Positions 1 through 8,934 of a stretch of 64,000 nt of DNA are shown here, one piece after another. The translations under genes were made by a program, and so were the position numbers. Source of the stretch: Ruminococcus sp. CAG:563 (GTDB lineage: Bacteria > Bacillota > Clostridia > Oscillospirales > Acutalibacteraceae); the NCBI GenBank assembly GCA_000434915.1, contig FR882087.1:85552-149551 (forward strand). Direction: 5' to 3'. Numbering within the stretch: position 1 is the stretch's first letter; each line of letters starts with the position of its first letter. The notes beneath the pieces are model-generated. The model did no database searches, was not told the DNA's origin, and saw only the letters and a program-made list of their open reading frames with translations.

Positions 1-1473
1 GCTCTTGTCAAGGGTATCAACAAGAATATTCCGTCGGTTAAATTTGAGCAGAAAGAAAACTTCACAAGCGAGATGTTCTTTGAGGGCATGGAGGATTATC
101 TCAGTGCTCCTGCGTCAAATGCAGTTTGGAGCCTCGGCTACGGCAGTGCTTCTCTTCAGACAGGCGACGAGCTTGATGGTAAGCACTATGTCGGCGGAAG
201 TCTCTCTTTCCCGAAAACAAAGGCGGCAACAGCTATCTATGACGACCAGCGTGTCCGCGTTATCGCAATCAATGACGGCAGCGGCAGAGGAACTCTTGTT
301 TTTGCCGTTATCGACGGATTCGGCATTTCGAGCACAGACGTAAGAGGTATTCGCAAGGAACTTGCCGATTTTGCAAAAGCAAACAACATAGTCGGTATCA
401 ATATCTCCGTTCTCCATCAGCACAGTTGCGTTGATACATTCGGAATGAACGGCGACCTTGTAAAAATGATTTTTACAAATCCGGCTCTTAACAGAATCAA
501 CAATACCTTCGGCACGGACTACAAACTTCTCAACGGTCAGAATGCAAGCTTCATGAAACATCTTTATGACGTCACCGTTGACTCGGTAAAAGAGGCTGTC
601 AATTCAATGACAACCGGTAAAATGTACTATTCCGAGATTGAAGCGGGCGAATATATCCGTGACAAGCGTGAACCCATGGTTTTCGACTCGAAGATTCACC
701 GCTTCCGCTTTGTTCCCGATAACGGTACAAAGGAAACATGGCTTTGCAACATGGCTATCCATGCTGTCGGCAACGGCGCGGCAGGAACTGAGATAACCGG
801 TGACTACCCATACTATATCGAGCAGGAAGTCAACAAGGCCGGTGCAAACTTCATTCAGATTCAGGGCGCGGAGCTTGCAATCTCTTCAAAGCATGACAGT
901 CTTAACCTTCCCGAAGGAACACCGAGACTTGAATCTCTCAAGATTTACGGTACAACACTCGGCAAGCTCATTGTTGAGTCCAACGAAGCCGAAACAGAAG
1001 TCGCTCCCCTCCTCAACTACAGGATGAAAGAATACTATGTTCCCGTAACAAATCAAATCCTTGAATTTGCAGGTAAGCTCGGTGCGCTCACCAACACCGT
1101 TGTTGCAACAGACGATTCTAACAACGTACTTGAGGTTGCAACAGAGCTTGGTTACCTTGAAATCGGCACAAAGCTTGCAGTTGCAATTATCCCCGGTGAA
1201 CTTGAACCGGCAATCGCTTACGGCGGATATCTTGATGCCGACCACTCATGGACAGGAACCGATTTCGACTATCCGTCACTTCAGGACATTGTCGGAACAG
1301 ATAAGGAACTTCTTGTATTCGGCCTTATGAATGACCAGATCGGCTACATACTTGAGGATAACGACTACAGCAGCATCCTTTCGGGCGTTAATGAAGAGAT
1401 CGTTGCAACAGGTAACCTTGCAGGCTCTACAACAATAAACGCTTTTGAAGAGCTTATAAAGTCTATCCACTAA
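1..1473 (+). CDS. Neutral/alkaline ceramidase-like protein, 5' end outside the window
   Basis: The frame is open from base 1, so the start and any signal peptide lie upstream; about 490 residues are visible. The pattern resembles the N-terminal domain of neutral/alkaline non-lysosomal ceramidases, which cleave the amide bond of ceramide. There is an early Gly-rich stretch, then a strand ending in a FAVIDGFG-like turn, then a His-rich LHQHSCVDTFG segment where ceramidases carry THTHSGP, and later AIHAVGNGAAGTEITGDYP. The match is from memory and the HQHS motif differs from the classical one, so substrate is uncertain. It lies 60 bases upstream of a secreted alkaline phosphatase on the same strand, with a hairpin between them. 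Confidence 0.55.
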   Translation, partial: ALVKGINKNIPSVKFEQKENFTSEMFFEGMEDYLSAPASNAVWSLGYGSASLQTGDELDGKHYVGGSLSFPKTKAATAIYDDQRVRVIAINDGSGRGTLVFAVIDGFGISSTDVRGIRKELADFAKANNIVGINISVLHQHSCVDTFGMNGDLVKMIFTNPALNRINNTFGTDYKLLNGQNASFMKHLYDVTVDSVKEAVNSMTTGKMYYSEIEAGEYIRDKREPMVFDSKIHRFRFVPDNGTKETWLCNMAIHAVGNGAAGTEITGDYPYYIEQEVNKAGANFIQIQGAELAISSKHDSLNLPEGTPRLESLKIYGTTLGKLIVESNEAETEVAPLLNYRMKEYYVPVTNQILEFAGKLGALTNTVVATDDSNNVLEVATELGYLEIGTKLAVAIIPGELEPAIAYGGYLDADHSWTGTDFDYPSLQDIVGTDKELLVFGLMNDQIGYILEDNDYSSILSGVNEEIVATGNLAGSTTINAFEELIKSIH

Positions 1474-1485
1474 AATAGAATTGTT

Positions 1486-1519
1486 ACAGCCGTTGAATAA
1501 ATTTTCAGCGGCTGTTAAT
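1486..1519 (+). terminator. Hairpin after the ceramidase-like gene
   Basis: ACAGCCGTTGA pairs with TCAGCGGCTGT (one G-T wobble) across a 7-8 base loop, followed by TAATTT. The T tract is weak, so this may be a partial terminator or a processing hairpin ahead of the phosphatase gene. Confidence 0.45.
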
Positions 1520-1533
1520 TTAAGGAGGACAAT

Positions 1534-2652
1534 ATGATCAGCGGTTTTAAATCAATTATTTCAATTATAACCACAATCTTGCTTCTCGTCAGCACGATGC
1601 TCGGATTCTACGGGACGGACGGCACGAAAAACGAATACAAAACCTACAAAAATGTTATACTTATGATTGGCGACGGAATGGGATTTAACACAGTCGAAGC
1701 GACCAAAAGCAGATACGACATTCATGAGCTTCCGATGGAAACCTTTCCGGTTCACAGCCAATCAAAAACACGCAGCGCATCAAATGAAGTAACCGACAGT
1801 GCGGCAGGCGCAACAGCTCTTTCCTGCGGCGTGAGAACCTATAATAACGCTGTCGGTGTTTACGCCTTTGCCCCGTTTGCAAAGAAATTCAATACGCCCA
1901 AATCTCTCACTGAGCTTGCAAAGGAAAACGGCAAAGCGGCCGGCGTTGTAACAACAGACAAAACAAGCGGAGCAACTCCTGCATCTTTCTCGGCTCATTC
2001 TTTTATCAGACAATTTGAGCCTGATATCTCAACCGACCAGATGAGCTCCGATCTCGACCTCATTTGGGGTTCAAAGAGTACGACAGTCACTAAACTCGGC
2101 TGCAAGCACGGCGGATTCAAGTATATTTCAAGCGCAAAAGAAATGAACGCTCTTCAGCCCGGCACTCGCTCGTTTGCTCAGTTTGATATGGACTCATTCG
2201 CAAATGTTACAAATGACAATGACAACCCGTATCTTGCCGATATGACAAAGAAAGCGATTGAGCTGCTCAACAGCAACGAGAACGGATTTTTCCTTATGGT
2301 TGAGGCGGCACACATCGACAAGTTCTCGCATAAAAACATTCTTGAAGGTTCAACGGCACAGGTTATTGAATTCAACAAGGCAATTCAGGTTGCGTATGAT
2401 TTTGCAAGCCGAGACGGTGACACGCTTGTTCTTGTAACAGCGGATCATGAAACAGGCGGAATTACTTACAACGAGGAAACCGGTGAATATTACTACACAA
2501 CAAAAAGCCACACCGGAGTCAATGTTCCTGTTTATGTTTCAGCGAGTGACGCAGGATTCATCACAGGTGAAGCTTACGACAATTATTGCATAAGCACTCA
2601 ACTGGCAAGAGTCATGGGCTATGATAAATCTCAATTTCCCAAGACAAAATAA
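1534..2652 (+). CDS. Secreted alkaline phosphatase (PhoA family)
   Basis: A 372-residue alkaline phosphatase that should release phosphate from phosphomonoesters outside the cell. The N terminus has a hydrophobic segment at about residues 5-26 (signal peptide or anchor). MIGDGMG carries the metal-ligand Asp at about 47, TDSAAGATALSCG holds the nucleophilic Ser at about 89, a VEAAHIDK segment provides a metal site, and TADHETGG near 300 carries the late Asp-His ligands. Length is short compared with E. coli PhoA but normal for minimal Gram-positive forms. Start: ATG four bases after AAGGAGGAC. It may scavenge phosphate from products of the neighbouring phosphodiesterase genes, which is an inference from context. 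Confidence 0.88.
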   Translation: MISGFKSIISIITTILLLVSTMLGFYGTDGTKNEYKTYKNVILMIGDGMGFNTVEATKSRYDIHELPMETFPVHSQSKTRSASNEVTDSAAGATALSCGVRTYNNAVGVYAFAPFAKKFNTPKSLTELAKENGKAAGVVTTDKTSGATPASFSAHSFIRQFEPDISTDQMSSDLDLIWGSKSTTVTKLGCKHGGFKYISSAKEMNALQPGTRSFAQFDMDSFANVTNDNDNPYLADMTKKAIELLNSNENGFFLMVEAAHIDKFSHKNILEGSTAQVIEFNKAIQVAYDFASRDGDTLVLVTADHETGGITYNEETGEYYYTTKSHTGVNVPVYVSASDAGFITGEAYDNYCISTQLARVMGYDKSQFPKTK

Positions 2653-2663
2653 AACACAACAAA

Positions 2664-2701
2664 AGAGACTGCCTCGAATGAGACAGTCTCAAATTTTTTA
2701 T
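2664..2701 (+). terminator. Intrinsic terminator between convergent genes
   Basis: GAGACTGCCTC, GAAT loop, GAGACAGTCTC, then AAATTTTTTATT. It sits between the stop of the phosphatase gene and the stop of the minus-strand gene. The A-rich run before the stem could let it work in both directions. Confidence 0.8.
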
Positions 2702-2708
2702 TAAAATA

Positions 2709-3917
2709 TTATGTGCCCTGTGCCCAGCACCATGAAACGTTTACGCCGTCACGGTCTGCTTTAACGCCCTTCTTGTTAGCGGCATTGACAAACAACTCGG
2801 CGAACTCTTCGTCCGGGAATTCTATCGTACCCTTAGCGGTGAGATACTTACCGTCATAGACCTTCTCTTCAACGGAGAATCCGATAACCCACCAATGAAG
2901 CTGAGCTTCACGAACAAAGATTCTTCTGCTGCCCTGGAAAAGCTCAAGGCTCATTACCATCATGTCCTCGTCGGGAGCACACTTGAATACCGTTGTCCAA
3001 ACCTTCTGCTCGGGGCGGTTATAGATACCTATCTCGGCACCGTTTGATATCCAATAAATTCCTTTCCAAATCTGGAAAAGCCAATCCTTGCCGCCGTAAG
3101 TAATATAGATACGCTTCGTATCATAATCGTAAATTGTAAGGTTAGCAAGAATGTCATATGCTATGCAGAATCCAAAATTTCTCTGCCATGTGTTCTTGAC
3201 GGCATAGATAACATAATCATCGGCATCAATGTTGAATCCAAAAACGCCTCTGTCATTCTTTCTCTTAAGCTCATGAGTGTTTACATCGTAAACAAAATCA
3301 GACTTAACCTTTTCCGTTTTACCGTTCTTATAGTAAATCATAATGTAGACATTATAGATTGACGGATCTTTCTTGTTCTGATCGGCGTCAATAGCCATGT
3401 GGTCAATTCTGAGAATATACAGTCTTGCGAAGTCAACAAAAAGACCTCCAAGAGAATTTCCGTTTTTGTAAAGCTCATTTGCCTTGTCCTTCATGATCGG
3501 TGCAAGCGTATCAACGTCAATTTTCAAAAGGTCGCAAACCTTATCCGAGCCCTCTGTAAAATCAGGCAAAGAATTAACTATCTTCATGATGTCAAGCGTA
3601 CCGCCGCTCTTGCGGGTCCACTCGGTGAAGATATCGTTCATGACGCCGTTAACCTCAACCTTGATCTTATTCTCATTGATGAGATTAAAACCGAATGTTT
3701 TTTTGAATACTGCGTTAATCGTGTCAACAATATCAAAAAATCCTTGCGTTGTCAGATGATCTTTTCCCGCATTATAGCCCGGATCATTCTCGTCAAAAAT
3801 GACATCACCCGAGGGAATATCAACATCCGTCTTTGCGTAAGCAAATGCTGTTCCCGTGCCGAAAATAATTGTCAATGACATTATTACGGCCAATACTCTT
3901 TCCGAAATTCTTTTCAT
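2709..3917 (-). CDS. Secreted protein of unknown function
   Basis: A 402-residue protein that I do not recognise. The N terminus is a clear signal peptide: MKRISERVLAV, a hydrophobic core and a GTAFAYA-like cleavage region near residue 28. The mature part has no membrane segments. It is mixed alpha/beta, with a beta-rich C-terminal half (about 190-370) full of aromatic residues, including YVIYAVKN, YDTKRIYITYGGKDW and a WW pair. No catalytic motif stands out. A separate minus-strand promoter candidate lies upstream at 3985-4014. Exported status is well supported; function is open. Confidence 0.75.
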   Translation of the reverse strand: MKRISERVLAVIMSLTIIFGTGTAFAYAKTDVDIPSGDVIFDENDPGYNAGKDHLTTQGFFDIVDTINAVFKKTFGFNLINENKIKVEVNGVMNDIFTEWTRKSGGTLDIMKIVNSLPDFTEGSDKVCDLLKIDVDTLAPIMKDKANELYKNGNSLGGLFVDFARLYILRIDHMAIDADQNKKDPSIYNVYIMIYYKNGKTEKVKSDFVYDVNTHELKRKNDRGVFGFNIDADDYVIYAVKNTWQRNFGFCIAYDILANLTIYDYDTKRIYITYGGKDWLFQIWKGIYWISNGAEIGIYNRPEQKVWTTVFKCAPDEDMMVMSLELFQGSRRIFVREAQLHWWVIGFSVEEKVYDGKYLTAKGTIEFPDEEFAELFVNAANKKGVKADRDGVNVSWCWAQGT

Positions 3918-3984
3918 TAAAAATGTCTCCTCTCACTTTTCTTTCTCTAAATAATCTCTATAATAATATTACAAGTCAGACTGT

Positions 3985-4014
3985 ATAATATTATAGTTTA
4001 ATTGAAAAGCTCAA
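3985..4014 (-). promoter_or_regulatory. Candidate promoter of the 2709-3917 gene
   Basis: Reading the minus strand: TTGAGC (4014-4009), an 18-base spacer, TATTAT (3990-3985). Several overlapping TATAAT-like hexamers surround it, so the exact -10 is uncertain. Confidence 0.4.
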
Positions 4015-4208
4015 CCGTCTTGTCACAAGCGGTTATTATAAGGTGCTATATTTCCAAAAGGAAATGCTGATATCAAAGTTTAACAAAAGGTGTATTTACT
4101 ATACAATAAAAAAGTGTATTTGTCAAACAAATTTACAGAATTAAGTTCAATTTTTCATAAATAAAATAGATAAATTTAGTACAGCTTATTGAAATTGTAT
4201 AATACACC

Positions 4209-4237
4209 TTGACACAAGCGTTAAAATGTATTAAAAT
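4209..4237 (+). promoter_or_regulatory. Sigma-A type promoter of rny
   Basis: TTGACA at 4209-4214, exactly 17 bases, TAAAAT at 4232-4237. It leaves a leader of about 130 bases before the rny start. Confidence 0.75.
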
Positions 4238-4370
4238 AGTACAGATGTTATTATAGTTTGCCGGATTATAATATCATCCTCGGGCAGACGGAAACGAACA
4301 GCCGTCCGTCGGAGATAATTATTGATTTATTACTTAATTAAAATTCTAAGACAGGAGGTGCATTTATACT

Positions 4371-5933
4371 TTGTTGACAATCAAAATATCACTTTTTATA
4401 GTGATCATAGTCGCCTGTGTTGTTGTCGCTGCGGCCGCAGGAGCCGTAATCGGTGTAATCTACCGTAAAAAGGTTGCAGAAGCCACTATCGGTTCCGCTC
4501 AGCAGGAAGCTACCAGAATTGTGAACGACGCCGTTTCAAAGGCCGAGTCCAAGAAGAAGGAAGCTATCCTTGAGGCTAAGGATGAAATCCACCGTCAGCG
4601 CAACGAGCTTGAAAAAGAGCTTCGTGAAAGAAGAAGCGAGGTTCAGCGTCAGGAGCGCAGACTTTCCCAAAAAGAGGAAAGCCTTGACAGAAAGACGGAA
4701 AATATCGAGAAGAAAGACGAACAGCTCAGCAATAAACTCAAAGCAGCCGAAAAGAAAGCTGAAGAGATTGAGCTTGTTAAGCGAAGTCAGATCGAAATGC
4801 TCGAGAAAATTTCAGGCTTTAACAAGGAACAGGCTAAAGATTATCTGCTTAAAACTCTTGAGTCCGATCTCGTTCATGAGAAAGCGGTCAAGGTCATGGA
4901 ATATGAGCAGAAAACAAAGGATGAAGCAGACGAAAAAGCTCGTGAAATTATTGCGACGGCAATTCAGCGCTGCGCCGCAGATCACAGTGCGGACGCTACG
5001 GTTTCGGTCGTTGCTCTGCCTAACGATGAGATGAAGGGTCGCATAATCGGCCGTGAAGGACGTAATATCAGAACTCTTGAAACAATCACCGGAGTCGATC
5101 TTATTATTGACGACACACCGGAAGCAATCACAGTTTCATGTTTTGACCCCGTTCGCCGTGAAATTGCAAGACTTACCCTTGAAAAGCTCATTGCCGACGG
5201 ACGAATTCATCCGACCAGAATTGAAGAGCTTTATGAAAAATCAAAGCGTGAGGTTGAACATACCATCAAGCAAACGGGTGAAAGAGCAGCTATTGACGCC
5301 GGTGTCAACGGAATTCATCCTGAGCTTATTAAGCAGCTCGGCAAGCTGAAATACCGTACCAGCTACGGTCAGAATGTGCTCAACCATTCACTTGAGGTTT
5401 CTTACCTCGCCGGTCTTATGGCTGCCGAACTCGGTGCAGATGTTAAGACGGCAAAGCGTGCGGGTCTTCTTCACGATATCGGAAAGGCCCTCGACCACGA
5501 AATGGAAGGTTCTCACATTGAGCTTGGCGTTGAATACGCTAAGAAATACAAGGAGAACGATAATGTTGTTCATGCAATCGAAGCTCACCACGGCGACGTT
5601 GAAGCAAGAACAATCGTTGCTTGCCTCGTTCAGGCGGCCGATGCAATATCCGCTGCAAGACCGGGCGCAAGAAGAGAAAATCTTCAGAACTATATCAAGA
5701 GACTTGAAAAGCTTGAAGAGATCACAAACTCATTCCCATGCGTTGAAAAATCGTATGCAATTCAGGCCGGCCGTGAGGTTCGTATCATGGTTAAGCCGGA
5801 TGCTGTTTCGGACGATCAGATGGTGCTCGTCGCCAGAGATATCGTCAAGAAAATTGAGGATGAACTGGAGTATCCCGGACAGATCAAGGTCAACGTTATT
5901 CGTGAAAATCGTGTAATAGACGTTGCTAAATAA
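4371..5933 (+). CDS. rny: Ribonuclease Y
   Basis: A 520-residue membrane-anchored endoribonuclease that initiates mRNA decay in Firmicutes. Order of parts: one transmembrane helix at about 5-28; a long charged coiled coil to about 200; a KH RNA-binding domain with [15 protein letters not shown] at about 225-238; an HD phosphohydrolase domain with [13 protein letters not shown] at about 365-378; a conserved C-terminal domain. Full family length. The start is TTG at 4371, ten bases after AGGAGGTG; a second TTG follows directly, so initiation could be at either. It stands alone between its own promoter and terminator. Confidence 0.97.
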   Translation: MLTIKISLFIVIIVACVVVAAAAGAVIGVIYRKKVAEATIGSAQQEATRIVNDAVSKAESKKKEAILEAKDEIHRQRNELEKELRERRSEVQRQERRLSQKEESLDRKTENIEKKDEQLSNKLKAAEKKAEEIELVKRSQIEMLEKISGFNKEQAKDYLLKTLESDLVHEKAVKVMEYEQKTKDEADEKAREIIATAIQRCAADHSADATVSVVALPNDEMKGRIIGREGRNIRTLETITGVDLIIDDTPEAITVSCFDPVRREIARLTLEKLIADGRIHPTRIEELYEKSKREVEHTIKQTGERAAIDAGVNGIHPELIKQLGKLKYRTSYGQNVLNHSLEVSYLAGLMAAELGADVKTAKRAGLLHDIGKALDHEMEGSHIELGVEYAKKYKENDNVVHAIEAHHGDVEARTIVACLVQAADAISAARPGARRENLQNYIKRLEKLEEITNSFPCVEKSYAIQAGREVRIMVKPDAVSDDQMVLVARDIVKKIEDELEYPGQIKVNVIRENRVIDVAK

Positions 5934-5965
5934 TTTTTTGAAATAGAGTTAAGCTGAAAGTAATC

Positions 5966-5999
5966 AGGCGTTTCGGAAAAATCCGAAACGCCTTTTTAA
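5966..5999 (+). terminator. Intrinsic terminator of rny
   Basis: AGGCGTTTCGG and CCGAAACGCCT form an 11-bp stem around an AAAAAT loop, followed directly by TTTTTAAT. Confidence 0.9.
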
Positions 6000-6012
6000 T
6001 TATATTCTTTTA

Positions 6013-7359
6013 TTAATATACTTCAAACGTTGTTATTGTTGCAAAATCTCTTGTCTTTTCAATAACAAGCTTCAAGCGTCTTGCATCCATTGTCGGCAGA
6101 AGGCAGATTTTCTTTCTGCCAATCGTTGTGCCGCTGTAAAGCTTATGCCATTTTTTATCAAAGAAATAATAGAGTTTAAACTTTTCGACCTGCTGACCTG
6201 TTTCAATATTCTCGGCAAGAACAACCTTGTTAATGTTTTTGACCTCGCCCATGTCAAGGGTAATAACACTCTTGCGTGCTTTCGGCGCACTCTTGAAATA
6301 GGACTTGCCGGAATTAATAAAGCATGCGGAGTGCAGATCATCGCTGTGACCCTCATCTTCAAATTTTCCGTTCTCTGCGTGATTCTCCTTGAATTCTATT
6401 CCGAGCTGAACGCCGAGAGTAACAAGGTGCTCTACGTCGACCTTGTCAATTTTACCCGTGTGCGACGGTGAGATATTCAATATCAGCGAACCGTTGTTGC
6501 CTACCGACTTAAAATAAACCTCAAGGGCCTTTGAAAGCACCTTAACATCAAAATTTTCCGTCTCATGGAAGAACCAACCGGGTCTGAGCGAAATATCGGT
6601 AATTGACGGGAACCAAACAAGCTCCTTTGCTCTTTTGATTTTGCTGCGGCTGCCGAGATCGGGTTCAACAAGCTTTTTTGACGGTGCATTATTGATTAAA
6701 TCCTTCGGCACAACGCTCCATTCGCTTGTTCTGCTCACTCCGACATGGTTTCCGCACCAGCGAATATCCGGACCGCAGTTACATATCATTGCATTCGGCT
6801 GATATTTGCGAACCGTATCGTAATATCTCTGCCAATCATACTTCTGCCGGCCGCTGTTGTCACGTTCAAACCACACGCAAAAGATATCGCCGTAATCCGT
6901 GCAAAGCTCTTTGATCTGATTGACAAAAAAGTCGTTGTATTTTTCCGTGCCGAATGTCGGCTCATGCATGTCGTAAGGCGAAAGATAAATTCCAAACTTT
7001 ATACCCTCGGCGGCACATTCATCGGCAAGTTCGTTTACAAGGTCGCCCTCGCCGTCTCGCCACGGTGAATTTTTTACACTATGCTCCGTGTACTTGCTCG
7101 GCCAAAGGCAGAATCCGTCAGAATATTTGCACGTCAGCACAATTCCTCTCATCTTTGCAGCCTTAACCGTACTGACCCACTGCTTTGCCGAAAAATCAGC
7201 CGGCTTGAAATATTTTTCGGGTTCACGGCCCGTTCCCCACTCCGTATTACAGAATGTATTCATTCCGAAATGTATGAATGCCATGAATTCCGTATTCATA
7301 AAATCTATCTGCGCCTTTGACGGCACAATACTGTTTGCTCTTTCAATATAATCCGACAT
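6013..7359 (-). CDS. GH29 (alpha-L-fucosidase) family protein with altered active-site residues
   Basis: 448 residues with the overall pattern of GH29 alpha-L-fucosidases: MAFIHFGMNTF near residue 26, a DGFCLWPSKYTEHSVKNSPW block at about 81-100, a GIKFGIYLSPYD strand at about 119-130, a C-terminal beta region resembling an F5/8 type C (discoidin) sugar-binding fold at about 350-448. The two usual fucose-contacting His of the KHHDGF motif read KYSDGF here. The usual WFDGA nucleophile loop reads VWFERDN, with Glu165 in place of Asp. There is no signal peptide. Start: ATG with only a weak GGAACGG site. Hydrolase activity on fucosides is therefore doubtful; it may bind or process another sugar. 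Confidence 0.85.
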   Translation of the reverse strand: MSDYIERANSIVPSKAQIDFMNTEFMAFIHFGMNTFCNTEWGTGREPEKYFKPADFSAKQWVSTVKAAKMRGIVLTCKYSDGFCLWPSKYTEHSVKNSPWRDGEGDLVNELADECAAEGIKFGIYLSPYDMHEPTFGTEKYNDFFVNQIKELCTDYGDIFCVWFERDNSGRQKYDWQRYYDTVRKYQPNAMICNCGPDIRWCGNHVGVSRTSEWSVVPKDLINNAPSKKLVEPDLGSRSKIKRAKELVWFPSITDISLRPGWFFHETENFDVKVLSKALEVYFKSVGNNGSLILNISPSHTGKIDKVDVEHLVTLGVQLGIEFKENHAENGKFEDEGHSDDLHSACFINSGKSYFKSAPKARKSVITLDMGEVKNINKVVLAENIETGQQVEKFKLYYFFDKKWHKLYSGTTIGRKKICLLPTMDARRLKLVIEKTRDFATITTFEVY

Positions 7360-7476
7360 TGCAATACCGTTCCAATCCTAAAACTAACATCTTTTCTCCG
7401 ATTTAATCCATAAATTTTACCTCCAAAATAATATTGTTTCGGAGGCCGAAAATCTACAAACTTTTGTAATCGTAAA

Positions 7477-7902
7477 TCAGCCGTTGTTTTTCATTTTTTC
7501 TTTTATCCGGGTTGTCGAAATGCCCTTGGTATACGGCAAATACTCTATGCTTACACCGATTTTCGCAAATTGCTGTTCGGTTTTGTTATATCTTTCCGTG
7601 CCCTTCCAGTCATCTCCGGAAAACAAAACATCAAACTTATATTTACTTTGGCAAAGCATCTTATCCTCGGTCTCCTCGGGGTTGATCACAACAACTTCAT
7701 CAACACATTTAAGTGCCGCCAAAATTCTTACTCTGTCCTCAAGCGGGTAAACAGGTTCCTTATGCTTTACATTTCTCACATAATCGTCGTCGCAAACCGC
7801 AACAATCAGATGCGAACACATTGCCTTGCATTTTTCAAGCAAATTCAAATGTCCGACATGAAAGACATCAAATACTCCGGTTGTGAAGCCTATGTTATAC
7901 AT
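7477..7902 (-). CDS. tagD: TagD-like cytidylyltransferase (glycerol-3-phosphate cytidylyltransferase family)
   Basis: A 141-residue nucleotidyltransferase that should join CTP to a phosphorylated alcohol (glycerol 3-phosphate in TagD) to supply CDP-activated units for teichoic acid or surface polymers. The signature HxGH motif appears as FDVFHVGHLNLL at residues 11-22, and the ISTT signature as YTKGISTTRI near the C terminus. Length matches the family. It starts three bases after the stop of the licD-like gene, with AAGGAG inside that gene as ribosome site, so the two are co-translated. CDP-choline or another CDP-alcohol cannot be excluded given the LicD partner. Confidence 0.88.
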   Translation of the reverse strand: MYNIGFTTGVFDVFHVGHLNLLEKCKAMCSHLIVAVCDDDYVRNVKHKEPVYPLEDRVRILAALKCVDEVVVINPEETEDKMLCQSKYKFDVLFSGDDWKGTERYNKTEQQFAKIGVSIEYLPYTKGISTTRIKEKMKNNG

Positions 7903-7905
7903 AAC

Positions 7906-8769
7906 TCATGCCAGCTCCTTATTCGTAAATTCTTCTATTTTTTCAAAAACTTCCTCCGGGAAAACAACTGTATCTAACGGAAAATGAGAATGGCTTACAA
8001 CAGGAGTCATATAGTTATCACCGTAATACAGTCTCAAATATCCGTCATAATCCTTAGGGATTTTAAATTTTCTTGTTTCAAAAACATGCTCGTCCAATTC
8101 CTCGATAAATCTTCTCGGAATTACTCTGTAATTTGTGTGCATACAAAGGTTGAAAACTTTATCGTTTTTGCTTCCCAACAAACATATCGCCGCCCTGAGC
8201 AACGAGACCAATTTAATTCTCAAAAACTCCGGCAAGCTCTCGGATATGTCATAAATCCGTGTATTTTGAAAATCTATGTTATGTCTTCTCTTATATCTGT
8301 TGAGATATTTCTCAAGTATCATGAAAATGCAGCCAAGCAATTTTTTCTGAATTTCCACAAGCTTGTCGTTTTTTGCACAATCGCAGAAAACAAAAATATC
8401 TACCCATATACCTTTATTGATATTCAGCTCATCTGTTGCATACTCATCAACACATGTGCCGTCCAGCCTTATCCTCGGCAGGAAATGAATCGTTTCATGA
8501 TCGGTTGAATAATCGGCAAAAAATAAGCCGTCAATATGGTTGTTATGCTTTTTAAAATATTTCTTCAGCTTTTTAAAATCCACGTCGCTCATCAATACAT
8601 CTATGTCATCATCCCAAGGGATAAATCCATCGTGTCTTATTGCACCCAGCAGCGTTCCGCAAGCCAAAACCAAGTTAACTCCGATTTTCTTGCAAATCTC
8701 ATCCAGTTTGCAAAGTATATAGTATTGTGTATGTTGAAGATCTTTGAGATCAAAATCCTTCTTTTTCAT
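7906..8769 (-). CDS. licD: LicD family phosphotransferase
   Basis: About 287 residues of the LicD/fukutin-like family, whose members transfer phosphocholine or similar phospho-alcohols from CDP donors to surface glycans. The nucleotidyltransferase-fold signature is clear: CGTLLGAIRHDGFIPWDDDI at about residues 38-57, with the Asp cluster that binds metal. The C-terminal RLYYGDNYMTP segment is also typical. I prefer the ATG at 8769, preceded by GGTGGTG, over the ATG five codons upstream (8784). It is first in a two-gene unit with the TagD-like enzyme, driven by a strong promoter at 8802-8830. Together they suggest CDP-linked decoration of the cell wall. Confidence 0.88.
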   Translation of the reverse strand: MKKKDFDLKDLQHTQYYILCKLDEICKKIGVNLVLACGTLLGAIRHDGFIPWDDDIDVLMSDVDFKKLKKYFKKHNNHIDGLFFADYSTDHETIHFLPRIRLDGTCVDEYATDELNINKGIWVDIFVFCDCAKNDKLVEIQKKLLGCIFMILEKYLNRYKRRHNIDFQNTRIYDISESLPEFLRIKLVSLLRAAICLLGSKNDKVFNLCMHTNYRVIPRRFIEELDEHVFETRKFKIPKDYDGYLRLYYGDNYMTPVVSHSHFPLDTVVFPEEVFEKIEEFTNKELA

Positions 8770-8801
8770 TTCAAGCACCACCATATTGTTTCATTCAGTT
8801 T

Positions 8802-8830
8802 ATTCTATCAATATTTTAATTAAAAGTCAA
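8802..8830 (-). promoter_or_regulatory. Promoter of licD-tagD
   Basis: Minus strand TTGACT (8830-8825), 17 bases, TAGAAT (8807-8802). It diverges from the promoter at 8875-8903, with 44 bases between the two -35 boxes, which leaves room for a shared regulator. Confidence 0.7.
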
Positions 8831-8874
8831 CATTAACATAATGCTGTTTTCGTTTGATATATCATAAAAAGTGA

Positions 8875-8903
8875 TTGACTGTTTTCGATTAAATTAGTAT
8901 AAT
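8875..8903 (+). promoter_or_regulatory. Promoter of the five-gene phosphoesterase operon
   Basis: TTGACT at 8875-8880, 17 bases, TATAAT at 8898-8903, then GGAGG ahead of the ATG at 8935. Confidence 0.8.
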
Positions 8904-8934
8904 AGATTTATCTTTATTTTGGAGGCATTGTCTA

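Larger units (their letters stand above)
3918..4370. other. AT-rich intergenic region with divergent promoters
   Basis: A 453-base gap between the unknown secreted protein and rny. It holds a promoter candidate for each direction (3985-4014 minus, 4209-4237 plus) and a GC-richer patch near 4281-4315, in which GACGG and CCGTC can form a small stem in the rny 5' leader. I see no coding frame. Confidence 0.6.
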
